Source: Litorimonas sp965205225 (GTDB taxonomy: Bacteria > Pseudomonadota > Alphaproteobacteria > Caulobacterales > Maricaulaceae). Taken from it: 64,000 bases of DNA. The position numbers and the translations under genes were made by a program. Shown one piece after another: positions 9,655-19,258 of this stretch; position 1 is the stretch's first letter, and each line of letters begins with the position of its first letter. The stretch is taken from positions 1 to 64,000 of the forward strand of contig CBDBFZ010000001.1 of assembly GCA_965205225.1 (NCBI GenBank), written 5' to 3'. The notes beneath the pieces are model-generated. The model was given only the letters and a program-made list of their open reading frames with translations. It was not told where the DNA came from and did not search any database.

Positions 9655-9926
9655 TCACATCCTCCATTTAATGCCGACTTCTTTGTGAGCCGTCCAAACG
9701 GTCTCCTACACGGACGAACTCCCTTAATCAATCATTACCTCGGCTACATCGCAATGTTTTTTTATAGATTTTTTTCGTGAAGCAAGAGCGGGTAGTGCAT
9801 CAGTTTGAAATCTAGCCTTTGAAATCCCGACTTTCTTCCTATACGCTTAGCGGTAAGCAAGAGTTTATGATGAGCCAAGTTTCTGAGACTTGGGCCGCAT
9901 ATTGATAAGGCTAGAGCGTTTTAATT
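9655..9926. other. Intergenic region upstream of the Ton operon
   Basis: There is no ORF of note. The region is AT-rich around 9750-9775 (runs of T on the plus strand) and holds a small hairpin near 9878-9896 (CCAAGT/ACTTGG arms). It must contain the Ton operon promoter on the minus strand, but no specific -35/-10 or Fur site can be defended by eye. Confidence 0.4.
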
Positions 9927-10204
9927 TTAAGTGAGACCATATCCGGCTGCATTGAAGTCATTCCAACATTCGCTTTGGGAATAGAGGTTACAGATATTTC
10001 CGATGGCTTTCCAGAGTTCGTCTATGGGTCTGCATTTGGCTTTGCGCAAGTGAGCCTTGAGTTTTGAGACGACCATTTCTATCGGGTTTGGATCAGAACT
10101 GTAGGGCGGTAAGGACAAGACCCATGCGCCTCGTTTCGTAAGGTCCGTTTGGCGCGTAAGCTTTTATGGCTGGAGAGAGTGTCGAGACTGACGCTATCGC
10201 CTTG
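9927..10204 (-). pseudogene. IS630-family transposase fragment (C-terminal end)
   Basis: The minus strand encodes the IS630 DDE tail in two frames: LDTLSSHKSLRAKRTLRNEA near 10140-10200, then LPPYSSDPNPIEMVVSKLKAH with the catalytic Glu, ending FNAAGYGLT. A frameshift lies near 10110. The fragment fuses directly to the end of an IS3 relic near 10205, so both elements have lost terminal sequence. Confidence 0.8.
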
Positions 10205-11448
10205 CTTTAGAGCTTGGCGGTTATGGTTGCCTTCTAGGCTAACCGGAACGGAGTGTAGGGCAGCTCGGAAGGGCAAGGAAAGATTGTTTTCGGAGCCGGT
10301 GGTTTGTACCCTAACAAGCTGTGCGCCCGGATAGTGTTGTAGTGCTGTCACCAGCGTTCGATCAGTGTCTGTGCCTCCTTCAAGCTGTAGAAGATCTCTC
10401 CGTTTAGGAGTTCATCTCTGAGCGTCCCATTGAAGCTTTCATTATAGCCATTTTCCCAGGGTGACCCTGGCTCAATGTAGAGCGTCTTCACATCGATCCG
10501 GCCCAGCCAGTCTCGGACAGGCTGAGCTGTAAACTCGGCACCATTGTCCGACCGGATGTGCTTCGAGGCTCCTCGCTGCGTGAAAAGCTCCGTCAGCACG
10601 GCCAGCACGTCGTCGTGCCGGAGCCTTCTCTGCACATGGATCGCCAAGCACTCCCGCCTGTGCTCGTCAATGATTGTCAACATGCGGAAGGCTCTGCCGT
10701 CATGGGTCCGATCTGCGACGAAGTCGTACGACCACACATGCCCTTTATGCTGCGGTCTCAACCGCACACAGGAACCATCATTGAACTATAAACGTCCACG
10801 GTTAGGTTGTTTCTTTGGGACCTTCAGCCATTCACGTCGCCATATGCGCTCCACCCGCTTAGCATTAATCGTCCAGCCTTCACGGCGAAGCAGAGCCGTG
10901 ATCCGGCGGTAACCATATCTTCCGTACTGCTCTGCCAAGCGGATGATGTCAGATGTGAGTGCTGCTGCGTCCTCTCGCGGACGACGCGGCTTCCTCTGGG
11001 TGGAGCGATGCTGGCCGAGAACCTTGCAAGCTCGACGCTCAGATACACTGAGTGCCTCGCATATGTGGTCCAGGGCCAGACAACGGCGCGAAGGGCTTAG
11101 TACTTTCCCTCGACAGCTTCCTTTAAGATCATCGCATCGAGCGTGAGGTCAGATACCGCTTTGCGGAACCGTAGGTTCTCCTTCTCCAGCGCCTTCAGAC
11201 GTTGAGCCTGATCGACAAGCATCCGCCATACTCACGTCGCCATCGATAATAAGTCTGTTCCGCGATGCCGAGAGACCGGCAGACCGCCTTCGTCTTCTCG
11301 CCTGCGGCCAGCCGGACTTCAGCTTCACGCAGCTTCGCGATACTTGTTCAGGGGTGTAGCACTTTCTCGCTATGATGTACGCCTTCACGCGGAAAATAGC
11401 CAAAAACTCTAACTCTCAAAATGAACCACTTTTGAGGAGGCAGGTCAC
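10205..11448 (-). pseudogene. Degenerate IS3-family element, copy 2
   Basis: It is homologous to the IS3 copy at 19155-21654. OrfB residues are readable at 10348-10767 (HKGHVWSYDFVADRTHDGRA, RSDNGAEF, GYNESFNGTLRDELL, the rve-type DDE core). OrfA and the N-terminus of orfB (10770-11385) are frameshifted, although the CYTPEQ start of orfA survives near 11350. The left inverted repeat (TGACCTGCCTCC type) ends at 11448; the right one is missing and replaced by an IS630 fragment. Confidence 0.85.
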
Positions 11449-11498
11449 TGCTTTTGGCAGAGTTGGATAAACTATCCTAGGTCGTAGAGAAGAATTAA

Positions 11499-11852
11499 TC
11501 ATTTGAGCCAGATTTTGATAGCTGCGATATAGACGAAGCCCATATAGTTTTGGATATGCTTGTCATATCGCGTAGCCACACGCCGGAACTGTTTGAGATA
11601 GCCAAAGAAACGCTCGACAATATTACGTTCCTTATACAAAGCCATATCAGTTTGCCTTGGCTTGCGCGCATTTTTCCGGGACGGAATAACGGGCATAGCC
11701 CCGCTCTCATTCACCGCGTCTATAACGCACCGGCCATCATAGCCCTTATCCGCCAAGACATGATCCGCCTTAAACCCTGCCAATAAGGCGGCGGCTTGCG
11801 TCATTTCGCTACAATGCCCGCCCGTTGCTATCAGGCGCAGAGGTAAACCCAA
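11499..11852 (-). CDS. IS427-like transposase ORFB, copy B
   Basis: Catalytic C-terminal half with LADKGYDG (Asp) and ERFFGYLKQFRR (Glu). With the six-G run it sits +1 relative to ORFA, so the usual -1 slip would not produce the fusion; this copy may depend on transposase from another copy. Confidence 0.8.
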   Translation of the reverse strand: MGLPLRLIATGGHCSEMTQAAALLAGFKADHVLADKGYDGRCVIDAVNESGAMPVIPSRKNARKPRQTDMALYKERNIVERFFGYLKQFRRVATRYDKHIQNYMGFVYIAAIKIWLK

Positions 11853-12276
11853 TGCATCTGTCAGCCCATGTATTTTTGTCGTCAGGCCGCCCTTGGAACG
11901 TCCCCCCTGGAACGCCCCAATGCGTGGGCATCAGGCCCCCTTTTTTATGCCGCGCCCCGGCCGCTTGGGCATGCGCCCGCACAATTGTGGCATCCATCAT
12001 CAGCCACTCTTGATCAGCGTGAGTGCGCAAGGCCTTAAAGACATCTTCTAAAACCCCGGCCTCAACCCAGAGATAATAACGCCGTTTGACACTGTCAAAA
12101 CGCCCGAACCGTTCGGGTAAATCGCGCCAACGCCCGCCCGAACGGGCCATCCACAACAAAGCATCAATGAAAAGCCTGTTATTGGCGTTGCGACCCGGTT
12201 TCCCTGTGCTCCCATAAGGCAAGTAAGGCTTTAAACGGCTCCATTGTTCATCCGTAAGTTCCTGATAACCAGACAT
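11809..12276 (-). CDS. IS427-like transposase ORFA, copy B (extended form)
   Basis: Starts MSGYQELTDEQWSRLKPYL at 12276, with GGAG 7 nt upstream (a start at 12306 is also open). It contains the IS5 N-terminal domain and the first catalytic Asp (MMDATIVRAH). Because of the six-G run the ORF continues into an unrelated frame (tail ending DSNGRAL), giving 155 residues. Confidence 0.8.
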   Translation of the reverse strand: MSGYQELTDEQWSRLKPYLPYGSTGKPGRNANNRLFIDALLWMARSGGRWRDLPERFGRFDSVKRRYYLWVEAGVLEDVFKALRTHADQEWLMMDATIVRAHAQAAGARHKKGGLMPTHWGVPGGTFQGRPDDKNTWADRCIGFTSAPDSNGRAL

Positions 12277-12868
12277 ATGTGCGCTCCTGACAAAATGAAG
12301 GAACATTATAGAAAATAAAAGTTAACTCTTCACTACAGCCTAGCCTCAATGTGGTCGCTGATCTGTCCTGCCGTCAGACACATCATGAGTGGACGTCCGT
12401 GGTCGTTGACAATGGTATAGAGTTTGGAGTTCAACCCGCCTTTAGTGCACCCGATGTGACGGGGAACATTCCTTTTAAGCAGACTTTAAGCTGTCCGGTG
12501 GGCTTTGAGATGCGTGGCGTCAATCATCAATGTATCGGGTGGCGCGCCTAATGCGGCCAAGTGACTGAATATAGTATCGAAAACACCCATTCTGCTCCAG
12601 CGTTTGAACCTATTGTACAGGGTCTAGTGAGGGCCATATCCACAATCGTGCATCCTGCCAAGGCAAGCCATTTTTAAAGATAAAGATAATCCCGGACACC
12701 ATGCGCCGATCATCGACACGCGGAAACCCTGCGTGCCAGAGGAAAAACGGGTCTATTCAGAGCCAGTTGCTCCTTTGTAAGCCAAAACAAATCACGCATC
12801 ACAAATCCCACAAAATGAGAATCCCTGAAATCAATAGAGCCTGACTCTAGGTCGTAGAGAAGCATTAA

Positions 12869-13222
12869 TCATTTGAGCCAGATTTTGATAGCTGCGATAT
12901 AGACGAAGCCCATATAGTTTTGGATATGCTTGTCATATCGCGTAGCCACACGCCGGAACTGTTTGAGATAGCCAAAGAAACGCTCGACAATATTACGTTC
13001 CTTATACAAAGCCATATCAGTTTGCCTTGGCTTGCGCGCATTTTTTCGGGACGGAATAACGGGCATAACCCCGCTCTCATTCACCGCGTCTATAACGCAC
13101 CGGCCATCATAGCCCTTATCCGCCAAGACATGATCCGCCTTAAACCCTGCCAATAAGGCGGCGGCTTGCGTCATTTCGCTACAATGCCCGCCCGTTGCTA
13201 TCAGGCGCAGAGCTAAACCCAA
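12869..13222 (-). CDS. IS427-like transposase ORFB, copy C
   Basis: Catalytic half with LADKGYDG and ERFFGYLKQFRR. It differs from the other copies by single changes (ESGVMPVIPSRKN). It is in the +1 frame relative to ORFA because of the six-G run. Confidence 0.8.
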   Translation of the reverse strand: MGLALRLIATGGHCSEMTQAAALLAGFKADHVLADKGYDGRCVIDAVNESGVMPVIPSRKNARKPRQTDMALYKERNIVERFFGYLKQFRRVATRYDKHIQNYMGFVYIAAIKIWLK

Positions 13223-13646
13223 TCCATCTGTCAGCCCATGTATTTTTGTCGTCAGGCCGCCCTTGGAACGTCCCCCCTGGAACGCCCCAATGCGTGGGCA
13301 TCAGGCCCCCTTTTTTATGCCGCGCCCCGGCCGCTTGGGCATGCGCCCGCACAATTGTGGCATCCATCATCAGCCACTCTTGATCAGCGTGAGTGCGCAA
13401 GGCCTTAAAGACATCTTCTAAAACCCCGGCCTCAACCCAGAGATAATAACGCCGTTTGACACTGTCAAAACGCCCGAACCGTTCGGGTAAATCGCGCCAA
13501 CGCCCGCCCGAACGGGCCATCCACAACAAAGCATCAATGAAAAGCCTGTTATTGGCGTTGCGACCCGGTTTCCCTGTGCTCCCATAAGGCAAATAAGGCT
13601 TTAAACGGCTCCATTGTTCATCCGTAAGTTCCTGATAACCAGACAT
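13179..13646 (-). CDS. IS427-like transposase ORFA, copy C (extended form)
   Basis: 155 residues from MSGYQELTDEQW at 13646. It is the same as copy B apart from a few substitutions near the tail (WIGFSSAPD instead of CIGFTSAPD). It carries the first catalytic Asp (MMDATIVRAH). Confidence 0.8.
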   Translation of the reverse strand: MSGYQELTDEQWSRLKPYLPYGSTGKPGRNANNRLFIDALLWMARSGGRWRDLPERFGRFDSVKRRYYLWVEAGVLEDVFKALRTHADQEWLMMDATIVRAHAQAAGARHKKGGLMPTHWGVPGGTFQGRPDDKNTWADRWIGFSSAPDSNGRAL

Positions 13647-13864
13647 ATGTGCGCTCCTGACAAAATGAAGGAACATTATAGAAAATAAAAGTTAACTCTT
13701 CACTACAGCCTAGAATCAGAGCTAAAACCAACACGAACATAAGATCATTTGTTTAAGAGCAAATTCGATGGAAGCAGAGATGAAGGCGTACAAAGTCACC
13801 TGTCCCAATCAGCTTGCAGCATAAAGAAAAATTGTTCCAAGTTTAACTATCGGTTGCGCCGCAA

Positions 13865-13914
13865 AAAATTTCGATCATAGTCGCGCTTCTCTGGGCGATT
13901 TTGATCGAAATTTT
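13865..13914. promoter_or_regulatory. Perfect 13-bp inverted repeat upstream of the defence gene
   Basis: The arms are AAAATTTCGATCA (13865-13877) and TGATCGAAATTTT (13902-13914), separated by 24 bp. The repeat ends 43 bp before the preferred ATG at 13958. It could be an operator for a dimeric repressor or a hairpin in the mRNA leader. It is not followed by a T run long enough to call it a terminator. The symmetry is seen directly; its function is inference. Confidence 0.6.
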
Positions 13915-13957
13915 CGTGCTGAAGACCGCTCATAATGGCAAGACGGGGAAATCTTCT

Positions 13958-16900
13958 ATGCAAAATGGAGATTTAGCAGAACCGGTTCCGAAACACCTTC
14001 CACAAGTTGCACCAAACTCGACCGTCACGGTCATGTTGGAGCGAGCGCGAGGTAAGCTGCTCGACTCCGGAACCCGCAACAGGCTCATTCATATCAACCG
14101 AGCTAATACGCGCGCCAAAGCCATCAATATCGTCAATGAGCGAACAACTGACGTCTTCCGTATTCTCGCACAAGACGGAAAGACAATGCAGTTCCAGGCC
14201 ACTGGCAAGGACAAGGTACCACAAGGCGAAGTCGATGACGGGCCGAAAATTGCGCCGCTACCGGCAGTGGGCGAGGAAGGATTTGACGAGGCGCGCTTCA
14301 CCGATCTGTTCCTGGAAACCCGGCTTGGGCCGGAAGCACAACAACGCAAGCTCCTTTCTATTTTCCGCGACGCTCGCACGGCGGTCGAAGAGCAGGGCGT
14401 GGACATATTGTTCCTCGCGCTCGGCTTCTTGAGATGGACAGAAGCCAAGACGTCAAAAATCGAGCGAGAGGCGCCGCTAATCCTGCTCCCAGTACGTCTC
14501 ATCCGCAATGCACGGACAGCAGGCTATGACGTCCAAGCTCGCGACGACGATCTCGTGACTAACCTATCGCTTCAGAAGCGTCTCATGGAAGATTTCGGCA
14601 TCGAATTACCAGAGATTGATCCGGAAGACTTCGACACGGACCGCTATTTTAACGCAGTCGCGGAAGCGGTCTCAGCGAAGTCGAGCTGGAAGATTGATCG
14701 AGACGGCATGCAGCTGGGCTTCTTTTCTTTTGCTAAGCTGCTCATGTTGCGCGACCTCGATCCAGACACCTGGCCTGACGAACGTGTTGGCACGGATGGA
14801 CCTCTGGAATCAATCCTAACGCGCCGCTACGAGCCCAGCGAACCGGCGTTGCCGCGCGACATGCCACTAGACGACGTGCTCGCCCCGGCCGACATGATGC
14901 ACGTGGTCGAGGCTGATGCTTCACAGACACGCGTGATCGAAGAAGTGCGCCAAGGTCGCAACCTTGTTGTTCAGGGCCCGCCCGGCACCGGAAAGTCGCA
15001 GACCATCACCAATATCATTGCTGCCGCTGTACAGGACGGGCGCACTGTACTCTTCGTGGCAGAAAAAATGGCCGCACTCTCTGTAGTTCATGACAGGCTC
15101 GTCAAGCACGGGTTGCGCGACGTTTGTCTCGAATTGCATTCACGTAGTGCCAATAAGCGGGCTGTATTGCAGGAGCTCAAGCGCACGCTTACGGAGGGAC
15201 GGGCCATCTCAATCGTTGAAGATCCTACGGAAGAGCTGTCGGCGGTACGCGATGAATTAAATGGCTGGACCTCGTCTCTCCACAAGCCCGTTGCCCCATC
15301 AGGATTTACACCTTACCAACTCCTTGGCCGCCTTGCTGCCTATATGGGTCGTGGCATGCGTCCGCCGCCCCAAATGGATAACCTCCACAACCTTAAAAAA
15401 GATGAGGTGGACGCGCTGGAGCGAGAGCTCGATACGCTATCGTTCTTGCTTGCTGAGCGCGTAGACCCCAGTGATCATTCATTCCGGGGGGCACGAGATG
15501 TAGACATCTCCACCGTCGACCAGGCTCGAATGGAGGAAGAGGCCATGACCGCCACTGCGGCGGTCCGTGCAGTGATTGAGCCAATATCTACGCTTTCGGA
15601 ACGCATAGGCTATCAAGGAACGCTATCATTGGACGGAGCCGTGCGTTTGGCCTATGCAACGGACCGGCTCACGGCAGCGCCCTCCGGTGTGATCGAAACG
15701 GCATCCGATATGCTGGCAGACCCACCCTCGATAGCGCTTCTATCCCAGATTGATATTGGCGTCCGCATGCAGGCGGCGAGGGCAGAACTAAGCGAAGAGC
15801 TCGATCCGCTCGCGGAAACCGTGCCGCTGACGCATTTGCGTGTCCCTTTGCGTAAAGGGGTGCGATCCTTCTTCGCCCGTTTATTGCCGGGATATCGCGC
15901 TGCGCGGGCGGAGTTCCGCAGCGTTCTGCAGCGCCCTGGTACCCGCGATGCAGCGCAACTTGCAGAGCTGCTGGACCGCACTTTGGCTTTGCGCGCCGAT
16001 ATCGACCGAATCGAGGCCGATGCCCATTCCTTGCGCGAACGGCTGGGTTATCGGTGGGCTGGGAGAGATACCGACTTCAAAATAATACAGGCGGCTGCAC
16101 ACCTCGCCGCTGATCTGATGGAGTCGGAGTGTCGCCCGTCAAACGCAATCTTGCAGTCGCTCGATAAGGACCGAAGCGGTTTGTCTCGAGAAGCTAGGGA
16201 CCTGCGCGAACTGACCGGGGCGGCGCGAGAAGTCCTCAAACAGCTGGGTTCGCGCCTTTCTCTAGACTGGAGCGCTTATGGGTTAGAAGGTGTGGAAAGT
16301 GCACCGCTGCCAAGCGTTGAGTCTGTAACAGCTGCAATGCAGGCTGACCCCGACGCTTATGTCGATTGGGCGCAACTGTTCCGCGCGCGTCGTGCCGCCG
16401 AGCAATATGGACTCCGCCCACTTATAGATCGCGTCTTCGGCGGCGAAACACCCGCTACAACAATGATTGACCAGTTCCGTTACGCTCATGCCGAGGCCGC
16501 GTGGAGTGCCGCCCAGTCTGACAATGCCGCTTTAAAGACGCTGCTTGGCGTGTCTCGTCACGAAGCCGTAAACCGCTTCGACCAGCTAGAACGTGAGTGG
16601 CAGAAAATAGCTCAGCACCGAATTCGTGCAACACACTTATCGCAACTTCCAACGGGAACGGCCGGAGAGATGGCGGTGCTTCGTGGGGAAATGGCTAAGA
16701 AGACCCGGCACATGCCCTTACGCAGATTGATGGAGAAAGCGGGTGGTATGGTGCAGCGGATCAAGCCCGTATTGCTGATGAGCCCGATTTCCGTAGCGCA
16801 GTATCTCCCGCCCGGCCGTCTTGAATTCGATCTGCTGTTAATCGACGAGGCCAGCCAGGTCCGTCCAGAGGACGCTCTAGGTGCTGTCGCGCGCGCGCGG

Positions 16901-18685
16901 CAAATTGTGGTTGTTGGGGATCAAAAGCAGCTACCGCCGACCAGTTTTTTTGACCGCATTACAGGAAACGATGAATATGATGAGGATGATGACGTAGACG
17001 GAATTGCCGACGCGACCTCTATGGAGAGCATCCTAACCCTGTGCGAAGCCAGCGGTCTGCGACAGAATATGCTCGAATGGCACTACCGCTCACGCGACCC
17101 TTCTCTGATAACCGTTTCGAACTACGAATTCTATGACGGAGGTCTACGCCTTCTACCCTCGCCCTTGCAGAATGATCCTGATTACGGCCTATCATTCACT
17201 CGAGTTCCTGGCGTGTATAGCAGTGCAAGCCGTGGTGGCGGTCGACCCGGCACCAACCGCATTGAAGCGGAAGCCGTGGTCGACGCGGTGGTGCAGCATG
17301 CTCGCACCAACCCAGACCTCACACTAGGCATCGTCGCCTTTTCTGTGCGCCAGCGGGACATGATCTCTGAGGTTCTAGAACTACGTCGACGCGAGGATAA
17401 TGAGCTCAACACCTTTCTAATTGAGGGGGGCGAAGGGGACCTATTCGTTAAGAACATCGAAAACGTTCAAGGCGACGAGCGTGACGTTATCTTCGTAAGC
17501 GTCGGCTATGGTCCACACGAACCGAACGCGACGCTAGCCTCTAAGCGTTTTGGCCCCGTTAATTCCAAGGGAGGGGGACGGCGGCTCAATGTGCTCTTTA
17601 GTCGTGCACGGTCGCGTTGCCGGGTGTTCTGCTCATTCGATCCGGGTGATATTGTGGTGAAGCAAAATACCCCTGACGGGGTGCGCATCTTCAAACGTTT
17701 CTTGACCTATGCCAAAGATGGAACGCTTCATGAGTCCGTCCCCACCGGTTTGGGAGCAGATAGTGAACTGGAAGAGGATATTGCGCAGGTGATCCGCGAT
17801 CTCGGATATGTGGTCGACCCACAAGTCGGCACCGCGGGTTTTAGGATAGATCTGGGCGTGCGCTATCCTGATCGCCCCGGACAATACATGCTTGCTGTGG
17901 AGGCTGACGGTGCAACCTACCACAGTGCGCTCTGGGCGCGGGAACGCGACCGACTGCGCCAAGGCGTCCTTGAGCATCTGGGTTGGCGGTTTCACCGAGT
18001 ATGGAGCACAGACTGGTTTCAAACGCGAGGCCGCGAGATCGAACGACTGAAGTCAGCACTTGAAGCTGCAGCTCGCAGTGAAAACACATCTAAGCTAATA
18101 GCCCCGCAATCAAAAAGTGAAGAGGAAGCTTCGCCTCAATCGCAAGAGACCGGAGACTTATTGGAGGAGATACCCGCCCTCGCCGCTTCGCTGTACGTTA
18201 TGCACGTTCCGAGACAAGTCCGTTTTGGGCATCCTGAAAATTATGCGTTTTCCCGCAGGACGGATCTCGTCGCGGAAATCGTTGATGCAGAAGGTCCTGC
18301 ACATTTCATGGTAGTCGCGAAACGCATGGCCAGCGCTTTCGACCTTCAGAGAACAGGGCGGCGGATTCAAGCAGCCACTCGCGATGCTTTACAAGGTGCT
18401 CTGGATAGCACACCGCCTCGACTGCTTCGTGAGGGAGAATTTTACATGACTGGTTCCCAGCAGGCGGATCCGCCAATTCGTGATCGCTCTGGGGCCGATG
18501 CTGTGGCGACTGCGCCTGAGCATCTCCCACCTGGCGAGCTGCGAAAGGCGCTCAATGAGGTCGTAACGAACAATGGCATTATGGAGCGAGAGGAAACTGT
18601 GCGCGAGATCGCCCGCTTGCTCGGCTTCAGGCGGGTTAGCTCAAAGCTCTCGGCGGCGATTGGGTTGGTCGTCGATCAAAACTAA
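13958..18685 (+). CDS. DUF4011 / superfamily-1 helicase / Vsr-like nuclease / DUF3320 protein, probable antiphage defence
   Basis: 1575 residues from the ATG at 13958; a TTG at 13901 is also open but would place the inverted repeat inside the gene. Order: N-terminal DUF4011-like region (DSGTRNRLIHINR near 35-50); helicase part with Walker A GPPGTGKSQ (about 340) and Walker B LLIDEASQ (about 960), then GDQKQLPPTSFF; C-terminal helicase motifs (NVQGDERDVIFVSVGYG about 1170, LNVLFSRAR about 1210); an MTES_1575/Vsr-like PD-(D/E)XK nuclease (about 1268-1355, with FRIDLGVRYP, AVEADGATYH, RVWSTDWF); and a C-terminal DUF3320 block (about 1524-1575). Proteins of this layout occur in defence islands as single-gene candidates. 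The reading frame is intact although IS relics flank it on both sides. Substrate and trigger are unknown. Confidence 0.88.
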   Translation: MQNGDLAEPVPKHLPQVAPNSTVTVMLERARGKLLDSGTRNRLIHINRANTRAKAINIVNERTTDVFRILAQDGKTMQFQATGKDKVPQGEVDDGPKIAPLPAVGEEGFDEARFTDLFLETRLGPEAQQRKLLSIFRDARTAVEEQGVDILFLALGFLRWTEAKTSKIEREAPLILLPVRLIRNARTAGYDVQARDDDLVTNLSLQKRLMEDFGIELPEIDPEDFDTDRYFNAVAEAVSAKSSWKIDRDGMQLGFFSFAKLLMLRDLDPDTWPDERVGTDGPLESILTRRYEPSEPALPRDMPLDDVLAPADMMHVVEADASQTRVIEEVRQGRNLVVQGPPGTGKSQTITNIIAAAVQDGRTVLFVAEKMAALSVVHDRLVKHGLRDVCLELHSRSANKRAVLQELKRTLTEGRAISIVEDPTEELSAVRDELNGWTSSLHKPVAPSGFTPYQLLGRLAAYMGRGMRPPPQMDNLHNLKKDEVDALERELDTLSFLLAERVDPSDHSFRGARDVDISTVDQARMEEEAMTATAAVRAVIEPISTLSERIGYQGTLSLDGAVRLAYATDRLTAAPSGVIETASDMLADPPSIALLSQIDIGVRMQAARAELSEELDPLAETVPLTHLRVPLRKGVRSFFARLLPGYRAARAEFRSVLQRPGTRDAAQLAELLDRTLALRADIDRIEADAHSLRERLGYRWAGRDTDFKIIQAAAHLAADLMESECRPSNAILQSLDKDRSGLSREARDLRELTGAAREVLKQLGSRLSLDWSAYGLEGVESAPLPSVESVTAAMQADPDAYVDWAQLFRARRAAEQYGLRPLIDRVFGGETPATTMIDQFRYAHAEAAWSAAQSDNAALKTLLGVSRHEAVNRFDQLEREWQKIAQHRIRATHLSQLPTGTAGEMAVLRGEMAKKTRHMPLRRLMEKAGGMVQRIKPVLLMSPISVAQYLPPGRLEFDLLLIDEASQVRPEDALGAVARARQIVVVGDQKQLPPTSFFDRITGNDEYDEDDDVDGIADATSMESILTLCEASGLRQNMLEWHYRSRDPSLITVSNYEFYDGGLRLLPSPLQNDPDYGLSFTRVPGVYSSASRGGGRPGTNRIEAEAVVDAVVQHARTNPDLTLGIVAFSVRQRDMISEVLELRRREDNELNTFLIEGGEGDLFVKNIENVQGDERDVIFVSVGYGPHEPNATLASKRFGPVNSKGGGRRLNVLFSRARSRCRVFCSFDPGDIVVKQNTPDGVRIFKRFLTYAKDGTLHESVPTGLGADSELEEDIAQVIRDLGYVVDPQVGTAGFRIDLGVRYPDRPGQYMLAVEADGATYHSALWARERDRLRQGVLEHLGWRFHRVWSTDWFQTRGREIERLKSALEAAARSENTSKLIAPQSKSEEEASPQSQETGDLLEEIPALAASLYVMHVPRQVRFGHPENYAFSRRTDLVAEIVDAEGPAHFMVVAKRMASAFDLQRTGRRIQAATRDALQGALDSTPPRLLREGEFYMTGSQQADPPIRDRSGADAVATAPEHLPPGELRKALNEVVTNNGIMEREETVREIARLLGFRRVSSKLSAAIGLVVDQN

Positions 18686-19258
18686 ATGGTTGCTCACTTG
18701 AAGGGCCACAATCATTATTAAATGTGGTGCTTATAAGGCCTCTATTGTTGTGGAAATGATATACCTTCAAAATCCCCGGAATTATTGTGATTCTGAGGGT
18801 TTTTAGATTTAGAGTATTTTGATTTGGGTTATGCCTATTTTATTGGCTCCGCATAGGATCTAAGTCACTGTATAGTAATGAAAATCATTATTCAAAAGGT
18901 TCGTACCTGTCCGAGCGCAAAATTCGAGAGGTCGTTTGCTGCTTTGCCGCTGATCTGACAGCCCTGCAAACAGCCCAACTGACAAGGCTTAACCGTAACA
19001 CCATCAACCGGACCTAACGCGCTCTTCGCGAACGCATCCATCGGGCCTGCGAGGCGGACAGACCCTTCTTCGGCGTGGTCGAGGTTGACGAAAGCTATTT
19101 CGGCGCAACCCGCGTCAAGGGCAAACGCGGGCGCGGGGCCTATGGCAAGACCACTGGCCTTCCCCCATAAAAGTGGTCCATTTTAAAAGTTAGAGATTTG
19201 GCTATTTGAGCTTGAAGGAACACATTATGGCTAGAAGGTGCTACACCCCAGAACAGAT

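Larger units (their letters stand above)
11480..12340 (-). mobile_element. IS5-family (IS427-like) element, copy B
   Basis: Complete 861-bp element with terminal repeats GGTCGTAGAGAAG.ATTAAT and GGCTGTAGTGAAGAGTTAA, flanked by TA within CTAG on both sides (11477-11480 and 12340-12343). It encodes ORFA and ORFB. Its G run has six Gs, not seven, so ORFA reads on to a longer tail and ORFB lies in the +1 frame. Confidence 0.93.
11449..12849 (-). pseudogene. IS5-family relic 2, split by IS427-like copy B
   Basis: The relic lies at 11449-11479 and 12341-12849. The left piece (GGCAGAGTTGGATAAACTAT) and the right piece (GATCTGTCCTGCCGTCAGAC onward) are contiguous when compared with the related fragment at 22497-22742, so copy B inserted into this relic at CTAG. 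The right piece carries broken transposase sequence up to an LFWLTKEQ-like start near 12800. It is cut at 12849 by copy C. Confidence 0.8.
12850..13710 (-). mobile_element. IS5-family (IS427-like) element, copy C
   Basis: Complete 861-bp element, nearly identical to copy B, flanked by CTAG at both ends (12847-12850, 13710-13713). It also has the six-G run. It lies between the IS5 relic and the helicase gene. Copies B and C are in direct orientation 0.5 kb apart and could recombine, deleting the segment between them. Confidence 0.93.

Noticed and set aside
9655..9926. Fur box upstream of the Ton operon
   Set aside because: I looked for a GATAATGATTATCATTATC-like palindrome; only weak partial matches occur, not enough to report.
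13901..13957. TTG at 13901 as start of the helicase gene
   Set aside because: It falls inside the inverted repeat and gives an N-terminal extension before MQNGDLAEP; the ATG at 13958 with a purine-rich stretch upstream is more likely.
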